Source: Emcibacteraceae bacterium (GTDB lineage: Bacteria > Pseudomonadota > Alphaproteobacteria > Sphingomonadales > Emcibacteraceae). Taken from it: a DNA stretch of 64,000 nucleotides. Below are positions 43,336-53,900 of the stretch, piece by piece. The notes below the pieces were generated by a model that was given only the letters and a program-made list of their open reading frames with translations, made no database searches and had not been told where the DNA came from. The stretch is from positions 744,001 through 808,000 of the forward strand of contig JAWKXO010000001.1 in NCBI GenBank assembly GCA_041396985.1. The letters run 5' to 3'. Both the position numbers and the translations under genes were made by a program. Every line of letters starts with the position of its first letter. The stretch's first letter is position 1.

Positions 43336-45411
43336 TTAAGCAAACTTTTCCTTTACCTCTTCAGCTACGTTCTGAGGCACTTCTGCATAGTGATCGAACT
43401 GCATAGAATATGTAGCACGACCCTTTGTAAATGAACGCAGCTGGTTCACATAGCCAAACATGTTGGCCAGCGGCACCATTGCGTTTACAACTGTATTTGG
43501 ACCACGTGTTTCAGAACCTGAAACCTGGCCACGACGTGATGAAATATCACCGATCACGTCACCCATATGATCTTCAGGCGTAACAACTTCAACGGCCATA
43601 ATCGGCTCAAGAAGCTTGATACCTGCTTTCGATGCTGCTTCACGCATTGCACCACGACCGGCGATTTCGAACGCCAGAACACTACTATCCACATCATGGT
43701 AGGCACCATCAATGAGGGTAACTGAGAAGTCAATAATCGGGAACCCGATTAAGGCACCACTCTCGGCAACATCATGAACACCCTTTTCAACACCAGGGAT
43801 ATATTCCTTAGGAATGTTACCGCCCTTAATTTCATCGATAAACTGAATGCCAGAACCACGCTCACCTGGTGTAACTGTAATTTTTACACGGGCAAACTGA
43901 CCTGAACCACCAGATTGCTTTTTATGGGTATAGTCAATTTCAACCTGACGAGCGATACTCTCACGATAAGCAACCTGAGGCGCGCCAACATTGGCATCAA
44001 CTTTAAATTCACGCTTCATACGATCAACAATAATATCAAGATGAAGCTCGCCCATTCCTGAAATAATTGTCTGACCACTTTCTTCGTCCGATTTTACACG
44101 GAAAGAAGGATCTTCCTGCGCCAGACGGTTTAGGGCGATACCCATTTTTTCCTGGTCAGCTTTTGTTTTTGGCTCAACCGCAACAGAAATAACCGGCTCA
44201 GGAAACTCCATACGCTCAAGGATAATTTGCTTATTTGCAGCACAAAGGGTATCCCCTGTTGTTGTTTCTTTAAGACCACAAAGAGCAATAATATCACCTG
44301 TGCGTGCTTCTTTAACATCTTCACGCTCATTTGAATGCATTTGCAGCATGCGACCGATTTTTTCTTTTCTGCCTTTTACTGAATTAATCAAAACTGTGCC
44401 TGACTCAACTACGCCGGAATATACACGGGCAAAAGTCAGTGAACCAACAAATGGATCATTCATAATTTTAAAGGCTAGCGCAGAGAACGGCTCATCATCA
44501 GAAGGCGCGCGTGAAAGCGGTGTATCACCGTCAACCTCAACGCCCTGCACATCTTCAATATCAAGAGGTGATGGCATAAAGTCGACAACAGCATCAAGAA
44601 GTGTCTGAACACCTTTATTTTTAAAAGCTGTACCGGTTAGAACAGGAACAAAATCACCCGAAATCGTCCCTTTACGGATCAGACGCTTGATTGTATCAAC
44701 ATCAGGCTCATTTCCCTCAAGGTAAGCTTCCATCACCGCATCATCAAGCTCAACAACCATATCAAGAAGTTCAGCACGGTATTCAGCCACCTGATCAACC
44801 ATATCAGCAGGAATTTCAACTTCAGTATAGTTTGCACCCATACCTTCGTCTTCCCAGATAATGCCGACATTTTTTACAACATCAACATGGCCTTTATAAT
44901 CAGCTTCAACACCAATCGGCAACTGGATCACAAGCGCATTTGAACCCAAACGCTCTTTAATCATTTTAACGCAACGATAAAAGTCAGCACCCATACGGTC
45001 CATTTTGTTAACAAAACACATACGGGGAACATCATATTTATCAGCCTGACGCCAAACTGTTTCAGATTGAGGCTCAACCCCAGCCACACTATCAAAAACC
45101 GCTACCGCACCATCAAGCACACGAAGTGAGCGCTCCACCTCAATCGTAAAGTCAACGTGGCCTGGTGTATCAATAATATTAATACGCTTTTCTTTCCAGA
45201 AACAGGTTGTCGCAGCAGAGGTAATTGTAATACCACGCTCCTGCTCCTGCTCCATCCAGTCCATTGTCGCAGCGCCATCATGCACTTCGCCAATTTTATG
45301 GCTCATGCCTGTATAAAAAAGAATACGCTCTGTTGTCGTTGTCTTACCGGCATCAATATGGGCCATAATACCGATATTGCGATAATCTTTGAGGGGAGTA
45401 GTACGTGCCAT
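43336..45411 (-). CDS. fusA: Elongation factor G
   Basis: Translocase GTPase of 691 residues with G1 AHIDAGKTT, G3 DTPGHVDF, NKMD and domains II-V. It follows rpsG in the str operon. There is 87 bases between its stop and the next gene tuf. No second EF-G is in the window. Confidence 0.99.
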   Translation of the reverse strand: MARTTPLKDYRNIGIMAHIDAGKTTTTERILFYTGMSHKIGEVHDGAATMDWMEQEQERGITITSAATTCFWKEKRINIIDTPGHVDFTIEVERSLRVLDGAVAVFDSVAGVEPQSETVWRQADKYDVPRMCFVNKMDRMGADFYRCVKMIKERLGSNALVIQLPIGVEADYKGHVDVVKNVGIIWEDEGMGANYTEVEIPADMVDQVAEYRAELLDMVVELDDAVMEAYLEGNEPDVDTIKRLIRKGTISGDFVPVLTGTAFKNKGVQTLLDAVVDFMPSPLDIEDVQGVEVDGDTPLSRAPSDDEPFSALAFKIMNDPFVGSLTFARVYSGVVESGTVLINSVKGRKEKIGRMLQMHSNEREDVKEARTGDIIALCGLKETTTGDTLCAANKQIILERMEFPEPVISVAVEPKTKADQEKMGIALNRLAQEDPSFRVKSDEESGQTIISGMGELHLDIIVDRMKREFKVDANVGAPQVAYRESIARQVEIDYTHKKQSGGSGQFARVKITVTPGERGSGIQFIDEIKGGNIPKEYIPGVEKGVHDVAESGALIGFPIIDFSVTLIDGAYHDVDSSVLAFEIAGRGAMREAASKAGIKLLEPIMAVEVVTPEDHMGDVIGDISSRRGQVSGSETRGPNTVVNAMVPLANMFGYVNQLRSFTKGRATYSMQFDHYAEVPQNVAEEVKEKFA

Positions 45412-45432
45412 CTTCTTAAACCTTTACCAGTT

Positions 45433-45903
45433 CTACCAGCGATAATGCGAGAAGGCCTTATTAGCCTCTGCCATTTTGTGAGTGTCTTCGCGTTTTTTAA
45501 CTGCAGCACAACGGTTGTTAACAGCGTCGAGGAATTCTCCTGCAAGACGTTCTGTCATTGTATTTTCATTGCGCTTGCGTGACATACTAATAAGCCAGCG
45601 AATGGCAAGTGCCTGTGCACGAGTTGAACGTACCTCTACAGGAACCTGATAAGTCGCTCCACCAACACGGCGCGAACGAACTTCAACGGCTGGACGGATA
45701 TTCTCAAGAGCAGTATGGAACTGTTCAATAGGGTCCACACCTGTTTTTGACTTAACAATATCAAGCGCATCATAAACAATGCGCTCAGCAGTCGATTTTT
45801 TACCATCAACCATCAGATTATTAATAAATTTAGCCAATACAACATCACCAAATTTTGGTTCTGGTAATACTTTTCTTTTTTCGGCTGCGTGACGACGCGA
45901 CAT
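45433..45903 (-). CDS. rpsG: 30S ribosomal protein S7
   Basis: Assembly-initiator of the 30S head and E. coli str-operon repressor. The 156 residues begin MSRRHAAEKRKVLPEPKFGD and include VDGKKSTAERIVYDALD and GGATYQVPVEVRSTRAQALAIRWL. It lies between rpsL and fusA. Confidence 0.98.
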   Translation of the reverse strand: MSRRHAAEKRKVLPEPKFGDVVLAKFINNLMVDGKKSTAERIVYDALDIVKSKTGVDPIEQFHTALENIRPAVEVRSRRVGGATYQVPVEVRSTRAQALAIRWLISMSRKRNENTMTERLAGEFLDAVNNRCAAVKKREDTHKMAEANKAFSHYRW

Positions 45904-45928
45904 ATCTTAATTCCTTTGATAAAGGCCC

Positions 45929-46300
45929 TTATTTAGGACGCTTAGCACCATATTTAGAGCGACCTTGACGACGGTCGGCGATTCCCTGTGTATCAAGCAC
46001 ACCACGAAGAACGTGATAACGAACACCAGGCAAGTCTTTCACACGACCACCACGAATAAGAACAACACTATGCTCCTGAAGATTATGCCCTTCCCCAGGA
46101 ATATAACTTGTTACCTCGAAGCCATTCGTCAAACGCACACGGGCAACTTTACGAAGAGCTGAGTTTGGTTTCTTTGGTGTAGTGGTATAAACACGAGTAC
46201 ATACGCCACGTTTTTGCGGACAAGATTCAAGTGCCGGCACTTTATTGCGCTGTACTGGCTTCTTCCGTGGGTTACGTACCAACTGGTTGATCGTCGGCAT
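45929..46300 (-). CDS. rpsL: 30S ribosomal protein S12
   Basis: Decoding-centre protein of 123 residues. It begins MPTINQLVRNPRKKPVQRNK and keeps lysines in TTPKKPNSALRKV and GGRVKDLPGVRYH, positions where changes confer streptomycin resistance in other bacteria, so the sequence is of wild-type type. First gene of the str operon, with an own promoter and a leader of about 180 bases. Confidence 0.98.
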   Translation of the reverse strand: MPTINQLVRNPRKKPVQRNKVPALESCPQKRGVCTRVYTTTPKKPNSALRKVARVRLTNGFEVTSYIPGEGHNLQEHSVVLIRGGRVKDLPGVRYHVLRGVLDTQGIADRRQGRSKYGAKRPK

Positions 46301-46489
46301 TCTAATTCCTTAATCTTTTTTTCATTTCCATAGCACAAAAGACAGCCATGTTTTCTATAATAGAAAAAAGAGCGATTCTTTCGACCGCCCCGGCTACCTA
46401 AAATACTTAAGTTCAAATTTTCTTATTCTCTACAGTACAGCGTTTAGCTCGCATGTGAACTACCACCAGCACCTCTAAGAAGTGTGCGC

Positions 46490-46518
46490 ATACTATGTTC
46501 GCTTAATTTGTCAGTCAA
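46490..46518 (-). promoter_or_regulatory. Sigma-70 promoter of the str operon (rpsL)
   Basis: TTGACT (46513-46518) and TAGTAT (46490-46495) on the minus strand with a 17-base spacer. The start of transcription would be near 46483, giving an rpsL leader of about 180 bases. Confidence 0.75.
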
Positions 46519-46550
46519 GAAAAATTTAACATAGTCTTACTTTTTATCAA

Positions 46551-46590
46551 AAAGGCTGCAGAATCTGTTGTTTCAGTTCCTGCAGCCTTT
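46551..46590 (-). terminator. Rho-independent terminator of the rpoBC operon
   Basis: Perfect 11-bp stem AAAGGCTGCAG / CTGCAGCCTTT with an 18-base loop, followed on the minus strand by TTTTTGAT, about 90 bases beyond the rpoC stop and before the rpsL promoter. Confidence 0.8.
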
Positions 46591-46681
46591 AAATTATTTG
46601 AATTTAATTGCTGATAATATGTCTAATTATATAATAAACAGCAATTTAACTCATATTTCCTCATCCTTGAGAAGCAGAACC

Positions 46682-49600
46682 TTATGAGTCGGCCACTTCA
46701 CCAAGCTCACTTGCCAGCGGATCCGCATTTGCAAGTGCATCAGCTGTCTGCTGTTCCAGTTCACTCTGAGCATCACGTCTGTGAGCGATTCTGTTATAAG
46801 CCTTCATCACCGAACCCGTACCGGCAGGAATCAGGCGACCAACAATCACATTTTCCTTTAAGCCAATAAGCTTATCAGATTTACCGGAAACAGCGGCTTC
46901 GGTCAGAACCCTGGTTGTTTCCTGGAATGATGCCGCGGAAATAAATGAACGCGTTTGAAGCGATGCTTTGGTAATTCCAAGAAGGATAGCTTCTCCTTTC
47001 GCAGGCTCACGCCCTTCAGCAATAGCCTTTTCATTCACTTCATCGAACTCTTCACGCTCAACCTGCTCACCGATCAGGAATGTTGTTTCACCGGATTTGG
47101 TAATTTCAACCTTCTTGAGCATCTGACGAACAATGACTTCAATATGCTTGTCATTGATCCCGACGCCCTGAAGTCGATAAACATCCTGAACTTCATTCAC
47201 CAGATATTCAGCCAATGCCTCAATACCGAGAGACTTCAGAATATCATGCGGAGCCGGGTTACCATCAATCAGATATTCACCACGACGAATGTAATCACCT
47301 TCCTGTACAGATATATGTTTACCTTTAGGAATGAGATATTCGACCATTTCGTCCTTATCATTACGTGGATTAATGCTGATACGGCGCTTATTTTTATAGT
47401 CACGACCAAATTCAACATAACCATCAATTTCAGCGATAATTGCATGATCTTTCGGACGACGGGCTTCAAACAATTCCGCCACACGCGGGAGACCACCGGT
47501 AATATCCTTGGTTTTTGACGCTTCACGTGGGATACGTGCAATCACATCACCCGCGTGAACCTCGGCACCATCGGTAACCGAAAGAATAGCACCGACGGAC
47601 ATGAAATAACGGGCTTCCGTTCCATTGGCGAGTGCCACCACATTGTCCTTTGCATCACGGACAGTAATACGCGGACGAAGATCAGCACCTTTAGGATGAG
47701 AACGCCAGTCAACAACAACACGACTTGAAATTCCGGTTGCTTCGTCAATATTTTCACTAACCGCCACACCATCAGCAAGGTCAACAAATTTAATTGTACC
47801 ACCCTGTTCGGTAATGATTGGAAGTGTATAAGGGTCCCACTCGCAGAGTTTTTCACCATGTTTAACTTTTGTACCTTCATCTTTCAGAAGATGTGAGCCA
47901 AACTGGACTTTATAGGTAACACGGTCACGTCCCTCTTCATCGACAAGAATAATTTCCATATTCCTTGAAAGCACAACCATCCTGCCTTTGCTGTCCTTAA
48001 CAACTTTTTTGTTGATAATTTTGACAACACCGTCATGGGAGGCCTCAATTGCCGATTGCTGGGAAACAGAAGATGCGGTACCACCAATATGGAAAGTACG
48101 CATAGTCAGCTGTGTACCCGGCTCACCAATGGACTGTGCAGCAATAACGCCAACCGCTTCACCGATATTGACAATCGTTCCACGGGCAAGGTCACGGCCA
48201 TAACATTTTACGCAGCAGCCATTTTTAGTCTCACAGGTAAGACCTGAACGGACTTTAACCACTGAAAGACCGGCTTTTTCAATTTCTTCTGCTTTTACTT
48301 CGTCAAGATATGTCCCTGCCTCGTAAATCAGTTCACCGGATACCGGATCCTTAATATCTTTTGCAAGGCAACGACCGACTATACGATCACTCAGTTTCAC
48401 GATAACGTCACCGCCATCTGTAACTTCTGCCATATCAATTCCAAGTGACGTTCCGCAGTCTTCCTCAGTAATAACGCAGTCCTGTGACACATCGACAAGA
48501 CGTCTTGTCAGATATCCGGAGTTCGCTGTTTTCAGCGCGGTATCGGCAAGACCCTTACGGGCACCATGGGTTGAGTTAAAGTATTCAAGAACACTGAGGC
48601 CTTCTTTGAAGTTTGAAATAATTGGTGTTTCAATAATTTCACCAGATGGCTTTGCCATCAGACCACGCATACCGGCAAGCTGTTTCATCTGCGCTGCAGA
48701 ACCACGAGCACCACTATCCGCCATCATGAAGATGGAGTTCGTCGGAAGGGAACGACCCTTTTCGTCGACTTCTTCTTTGGAAATTTCAGCCATCATGGCA
48801 TCAGCTACACGGTCAGTACATTGTGACCAGGCGTCAACCACCTTATTATATTTCTCACCCTGGGTTATGAGGCCCTGTTGATACTGATCTTCAAACTCTT
48901 TAACAGAATTTGAGGTTTCCTCAATAATTGGTGCCTTGCTGTCAGGAATAATCATATCGTCTTTACCAAACGAAATGCCGGCCTTACAGGCTTCACGGAA
49001 ACCAAGTCTCATAACACTATCTGCGAAAAGCACTGTACGTTTCTGTCCTGAATGACGATAAACAATGTCAATAATTTCAGAAATTTCACGCTTACCAATG
49101 CGACGGTTAATCAGCTTCTCAAAGGAAATCTCAGGATGCTTAGGAAGATTTTTCGCAAGCATTGCCCGACCCGGAGTGGTTTCAACAATCTTTTTAATTG
49201 GATTGCCTTCATCATCAACACTGTCAATACGACATTTAATTGAGCTGTGAAGCGTAATTGCCTTTGCGTTTAGTGCCAGATCCACTTCGTCAAGGTCACT
49301 AAACACCATTCCTTCACCAGGCTCACCTTTTTTGGCCGTTGTCATATAATAAAGACCAAGAATAATGTCCTGTGAAGGCACAATAATCGGCTTACCATTT
49401 GACGGGCTCAGGATGTTGTTTGTTGACATCATAAGAACGCGTGCTTCCAGCTGGGCTTCAAGGCTAAGGGGCACATGAACGGCCATCTGGTCACCATCAA
49501 AGTCAGCATTAAACGCCGCACACACGAGCGGGTGAAGCTGAATGGCTTTTCCTTCAATGAGGACAGGTTCAAAAGCCTGAATACCAAGTCTGTGAAGTGT

Positions 49601-50887
49601 TGGGGCACGGTTCAGGAAGATCGGATGCTCACGAATAACAACATCCAGAACGTCCCAAACTTCACGACGCTCTTTTTCAACAAGCTTTTTGGCCTGTTTG
49701 ATCGTGGTTGCAATACCAAGCTTATCAAGACGTGCATAAATGAACGGCTTGAAGAGCTCCAGAGCCATTTTCTTTGGCAGTCCGCACTGATGAAGAAGCA
49801 GGTCAGGGCCCACCACAATCACCGAACGGCCGGAATAATCAACGCGTTTTCCAAGGAGGTTCTGACGGAAACGGCCTTGTTTACCTTTGAGCATATCTGA
49901 AAGCGATTTCAGAGGCCGCTTGTTGGCACCTGTAATCACACGGCCGCGACGACCATTATCAAACAATGCGTCAACCGATTCCTGAAGCATACGTTTTTCA
50001 TTTCGTACGATAATGTCAGGAGCGCGCAGTTCCATAAGTCTTTTCAGACGGTTATTACGGTTAATAACACGGCGATAAAGATCGTTAAGATCCGACGTGG
50101 CAAAACGGCCACCGTCCAATGGAACAAGCGGGCGAAGCTCTGGTGGGATAACCGGAAGAACTTCAAGGATCATCCATTCAGGACGGTTATCACTTTCAAT
50201 GAACCCTTCTATGATCTTCAGACGCTTAACAATTTTCTTTGGCTTAAGCTCTGATTTAGTTTCAAGAAGTTCACGGTGCAGATCTTCTTTTTCCTGTTCA
50301 AGATCAATATTTTCAAGCAGCACTTTGATCGCTTCAGCACCAATACCGGCAGAGAAACTGTCCTCACCATACTCTTCCTGTGCCTGAACATATTCTTCTT
50401 CAGTAAGCAACTGCTTCATCTTAAGATTGGTAAGACCAGGTTCTGTCACAATATGCTGTTCAAAATAAAGAACACGTTCCAGATCTTTTAGTGTCATATC
50501 AAGCATAAGACCAATACGGCTTGGCAGTGATTTCAGGAACCAGATATGTGCAACCGGCGCGGCCAGTTCAATATGGCCCATGCGATCACGACGCACTTTG
50601 CTCAATGTCACTTCCACACCACATTTTTCGCAGGTGATGCCGCGATATTTCATCCGCTTATATTTACCGCAAAGACATTCATAATCTTTGATCGGACCAA
50701 AGATACGCGCACAGAAAAGACCATCGCGCTCAGGTTTGAAAGTACGGTAGTTAATTGTTTCCGGCTTTTTGATCTCGCCATAAGACCATGACCGGATTTG
50801 CTCAGTACTTGCAATCAGAATTTTGATATTATCAAATGTTTCTGGTTTTGCATTCGCATTGAAGAAATTTACTATTTCCTGGCCCAT
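46682..50887 (-). CDS. rpoC: RNA polymerase beta' subunit
   Basis: Catalytic subunit, 1401 residues. It has an N-terminal zinc finger (CLCGKYKRMKYRGITCEKCGV), the catalytic NADFDGDQMAVH with the three Mg-binding Asp, and the second zinc site around CETKNGCCVKCYG. The trigger-loop region GTQLTMRTFHIGG is near the C-terminal part. The start is the ATG at 50887 with AAGGAG eight bases upstream; an earlier TTG is not used. It follows rpoB by about 27 bases. Confidence 0.99.
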   Translation of the reverse strand: MGQEIVNFFNANAKPETFDNIKILIASTEQIRSWSYGEIKKPETINYRTFKPERDGLFCARIFGPIKDYECLCGKYKRMKYRGITCEKCGVEVTLSKVRRDRMGHIELAAPVAHIWFLKSLPSRIGLMLDMTLKDLERVLYFEQHIVTEPGLTNLKMKQLLTEEEYVQAQEEYGEDSFSAGIGAEAIKVLLENIDLEQEKEDLHRELLETKSELKPKKIVKRLKIIEGFIESDNRPEWMILEVLPVIPPELRPLVPLDGGRFATSDLNDLYRRVINRNNRLKRLMELRAPDIIVRNEKRMLQESVDALFDNGRRGRVITGANKRPLKSLSDMLKGKQGRFRQNLLGKRVDYSGRSVIVVGPDLLLHQCGLPKKMALELFKPFIYARLDKLGIATTIKQAKKLVEKERREVWDVLDVVIREHPIFLNRAPTLHRLGIQAFEPVLIEGKAIQLHPLVCAAFNADFDGDQMAVHVPLSLEAQLEARVLMMSTNNILSPSNGKPIIVPSQDIILGLYYMTTAKKGEPGEGMVFSDLDEVDLALNAKAITLHSSIKCRIDSVDDEGNPIKKIVETTPGRAMLAKNLPKHPEISFEKLINRRIGKREISEIIDIVYRHSGQKRTVLFADSVMRLGFREACKAGISFGKDDMIIPDSKAPIIEETSNSVKEFEDQYQQGLITQGEKYNKVVDAWSQCTDRVADAMMAEISKEEVDEKGRSLPTNSIFMMADSGARGSAAQMKQLAGMRGLMAKPSGEIIETPIISNFKEGLSVLEYFNSTHGARKGLADTALKTANSGYLTRRLVDVSQDCVITEEDCGTSLGIDMAEVTDGGDVIVKLSDRIVGRCLAKDIKDPVSGELIYEAGTYLDEVKAEEIEKAGLSVVKVRSGLTCETKNGCCVKCYGRDLARGTIVNIGEAVGVIAAQSIGEPGTQLTMRTFHIGGTASSVSQQSAIEASHDGVVKIINKKVVKDSKGRMVVLSRNMEIILVDEEGRDRVTYKVQFGSHLLKDEGTKVKHGEKLCEWDPYTLPIITEQGGTIKFVDLADGVAVSENIDEATGISSRVVVDWRSHPKGADLRPRITVRDAKDNVVALANGTEARYFMSVGAILSVTDGAEVHAGDVIARIPREASKTKDITGGLPRVAELFEARRPKDHAIIAEIDGYVEFGRDYKNKRRISINPRNDKDEMVEYLIPKGKHISVQEGDYIRRGEYLIDGNPAPHDILKSLGIEALAEYLVNEVQDVYRLQGVGINDKHIEVIVRQMLKKVEITKSGETTFLIGEQVEREEFDEVNEKAIAEGREPAKGEAILLGITKASLQTRSFISAASFQETTRVLTEAAVSGKSDKLIGLKENVIVGRLIPAGTGSVMKAYNRIAHRRDAQSELEQQTADALANADPLASELGEVADS

Positions 50888-50914
50888 TGCCAATTCTCCT
50901 TATCCAGTAACGGT

Positions 50915-53900
50915 CTAGCTGTTATTATTTGTTAATTCGACATTCAGGCACAGAGATTTCATCTCTTTAACCAGAACATTGAATGATTCCGGAATTCCAG
51001 CATCAAAGCTGTCATCGCCACGAACAATACTTTCATAGACTTTCGTACGACCATTGACGTCGTCCGACTTGACTGTAAGCATTTCCTGCAAGGTATAGGC
51101 AGCACCATATGCCTGAAGTGCCCAAACCTCCATCTCACCAAACCTTTGACCACCAAACTGGGCTTTACCACCAAGTGGCTGTTGGGTAACGAGAGAGTAT
51201 GGACCGATTGAACGGGCATGGATTTTGTCATCAACAAGATGGTGAAGTTTGAGCATATAAATGTAACCAACGGTTACTTTACGGTCAAACTTGTCCCCTG
51301 TCAGACCATCATAAAGATCAACCTGACCTGAACCTTCAAGCCCAGCTTCATTCAACATATCCACAATATCAGGTTCATGCGCACCATCAAATACCGGCGT
51401 TGCCATCGGAATACCATTACGAAGATTATCTGACATACCGATAAGATCTTCATCATTGAGTGGCGTAATTTCAGCTTTATATTGCTCTTTACTGTAGACG
51501 GTTTTAAATTTCTTACGAAGATTTTCCGCTATTTCAGCCTGTGATGCATCATGGGCATCAAGCATTTCTGAAATCTGAACACCCAGACCACGTGACGCCC
51601 ATCCAAGATGGGTTTCAAGGATCTGTCCCACATTCATCCGTGATGGCACGCCAAGCGGGTTAAGACAGATATCAACTGGTGTTCCGTCTTCAAGATATGG
51701 CATATCTTCCTGTGGAAGAATACGCGAAATCACCCCTTTGTTTCCATGACGTCCCGCCATTTTATCACCAGGCTGAAGTTTACGTTTAACCGCAACAAAA
51801 ACTTTAACCATTTTAAGAACGCCTGGCAGCAATTCATCACCACGCTGAAGTTTCTCAATTTTTTCCTCGAAACGCTCATGCAGTCTGGCTCGTGCTTCTT
51901 CAAATTGCTGGTGAAGGCCATCAATTTTTGCTGTTGCTTTTTCATCATCAACCGCAATCTGCCACCAGAGCCCATTTGAAAGTTCATCAAGAAGCTCTTC
52001 TGTAACCTTGCTTCCTTTTTTCACTTCCTTTGGACCACTTATAATTTTCTTATCCATAAGCAATGGTTTCAGACGTTGATAAATGCTGCGATCAAGAATT
52101 GACTGCTCGTCTTCACGGTCTTTTGAAAGGCGTTCAATCTCTTCACGTTCAATGGCAATGGCACGCTCATCTTTATCAATACCATGACGGTTAAAGACAC
52201 GAACCTCAACCACAGTACCGGCAACACCGGGTGGCAGGCGCATGGATGTATCACGTACGTCAGCCGCTTTTTCACCAAAGATCGCCCGAAGAAGTTTTTC
52301 TTCAGGTGTCATTGGGCTTTCACCTTTTGGCGTGATTTTACCAACCAGAATATCACCAGGATGCACTTCAGCACCAAGATAGACTATGCCTGCTTCATCA
52401 AGGTTTCGCAGACCTTCCTCACCGACGTTTGGAATATCACGGGTGATATCTTCCGGACCCAGTTTTGTATCACGGGCCATGACTTCGAATTCTTCAATAT
52501 GAATGGATGTGAAGACATCATCCTTCACAATACGCTCAGAGATCAGAATACTGTCTTCGAAGTTATAACCATGCCAAGGCATAAATGCCACAAGCACATT
52601 TCGACCCAGAGCCAACTCACCAAGATCAGTTGAAGGACCGTCAGCGATGACATCACCGGCTTTTACCTCATCGCCTACTTTTACAATCGGGCGCTGGTTA
52701 ATACATGTGTTCTGGTTTGAACGCTGGAACTTTTGCAGCGTATAAATATCCACACCTGAACTATCAGGATCAATTTTGTCCGTTACACGAACAACAATCC
52801 TGATTGCATCCACCTGGTCAATAACACCGCCGCGGGTTGCCACAACTGCAGCACCGGAATCACGGGCAACAACCCGTTCCATTCCCGTACCGACAAATGG
52901 CGATTCCGCACGCAGCAGAGGCACGGCCTGACGTTGCATGTTTGATCCCATAAGAGCACGGTTCGCATCGTCATTCTCAAGGAATGGGATAAGCGCCGCC
53001 GCAACCGAAACAACCTGCTTCGGCGAAACGTCCATCAGGTTAATTTCTTCATGTCTTTTAAGTACATGATCACCTGCCTGACGACAGTCTACCAGCTCCT
53101 GCACAAAATCGCCATTTTCATCAAGTGGCGTATTTGCCTGGGCGATTGTATATTTTTCTTCTTCCATAGCGGAAAGATAGATAACTTCATCCGTAATTTT
53201 ACCTTCTACCACTTTGCGGTATGGAGTTTCGATAAAGCCGTATTTATTCACTTTTGCATAGGTAGCAAGTGAGTTAATCAGACCAATATTCGGACCTTCC
53301 GGTGTTTCAATCGGACAAATTCTGCCGTAATGGGTTGTATGAACGTCACGCACCTCAAACCCGGCACGTTCCCGCGTCAGGCCGCCAGGGCCGAGAGCTG
53401 AAAGACGACGTTTATGCGTAATTTCAGAAAGCGGGTTGGTTTGATCCATGAATTGACTTAACTGAGATGACCCAAAAAATTCACGAACAGCTGCAACAGC
53501 CGGCTTTGCATTGACGAGATCATGTGGCATTACTGTATCTATATCAATGCTGCTCATACGCTCACGAATTGCTCTTTCCATCCTTAGAAGACCAATCCGA
53601 TATTGATTTTCCATCAATTCACCTACAGAGCGGACGCGACGGTTCCCAAGATGGTCAATATCGTCAACAACACCTTTACCGTCTTTAAGATCAATCATTG
53701 TCCGGAGGACTTCAAGAATATCTTCCTTGCGAAGAACACGTACATCATCAGGGCATTCCTGGTTTAGACGCATATTCATTTTTACACGGCCAACGGCTGA
53801 CAGATCATACCGCTCTGCATCAAAAAACAGACCTTCAAATAAAGCTTCTGCTGTCTCTCTGGTCGGCGGTTCGCCAGGACGCATGACGCGGTAAATTTCT

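Larger units (their letters stand above)
46301..46681. other. Intergenic region between rpoC and rpsL (381 bp)
   Basis: No gene is seen. From the rpsL side it holds the rpsL leader with a small hairpin TTTTCTA/TAGAAAA (46351-46367), the rpsL promoter (46490-46518), and the rpoC terminator (46551-46590). The rest is AT-rich. Confidence 0.75.
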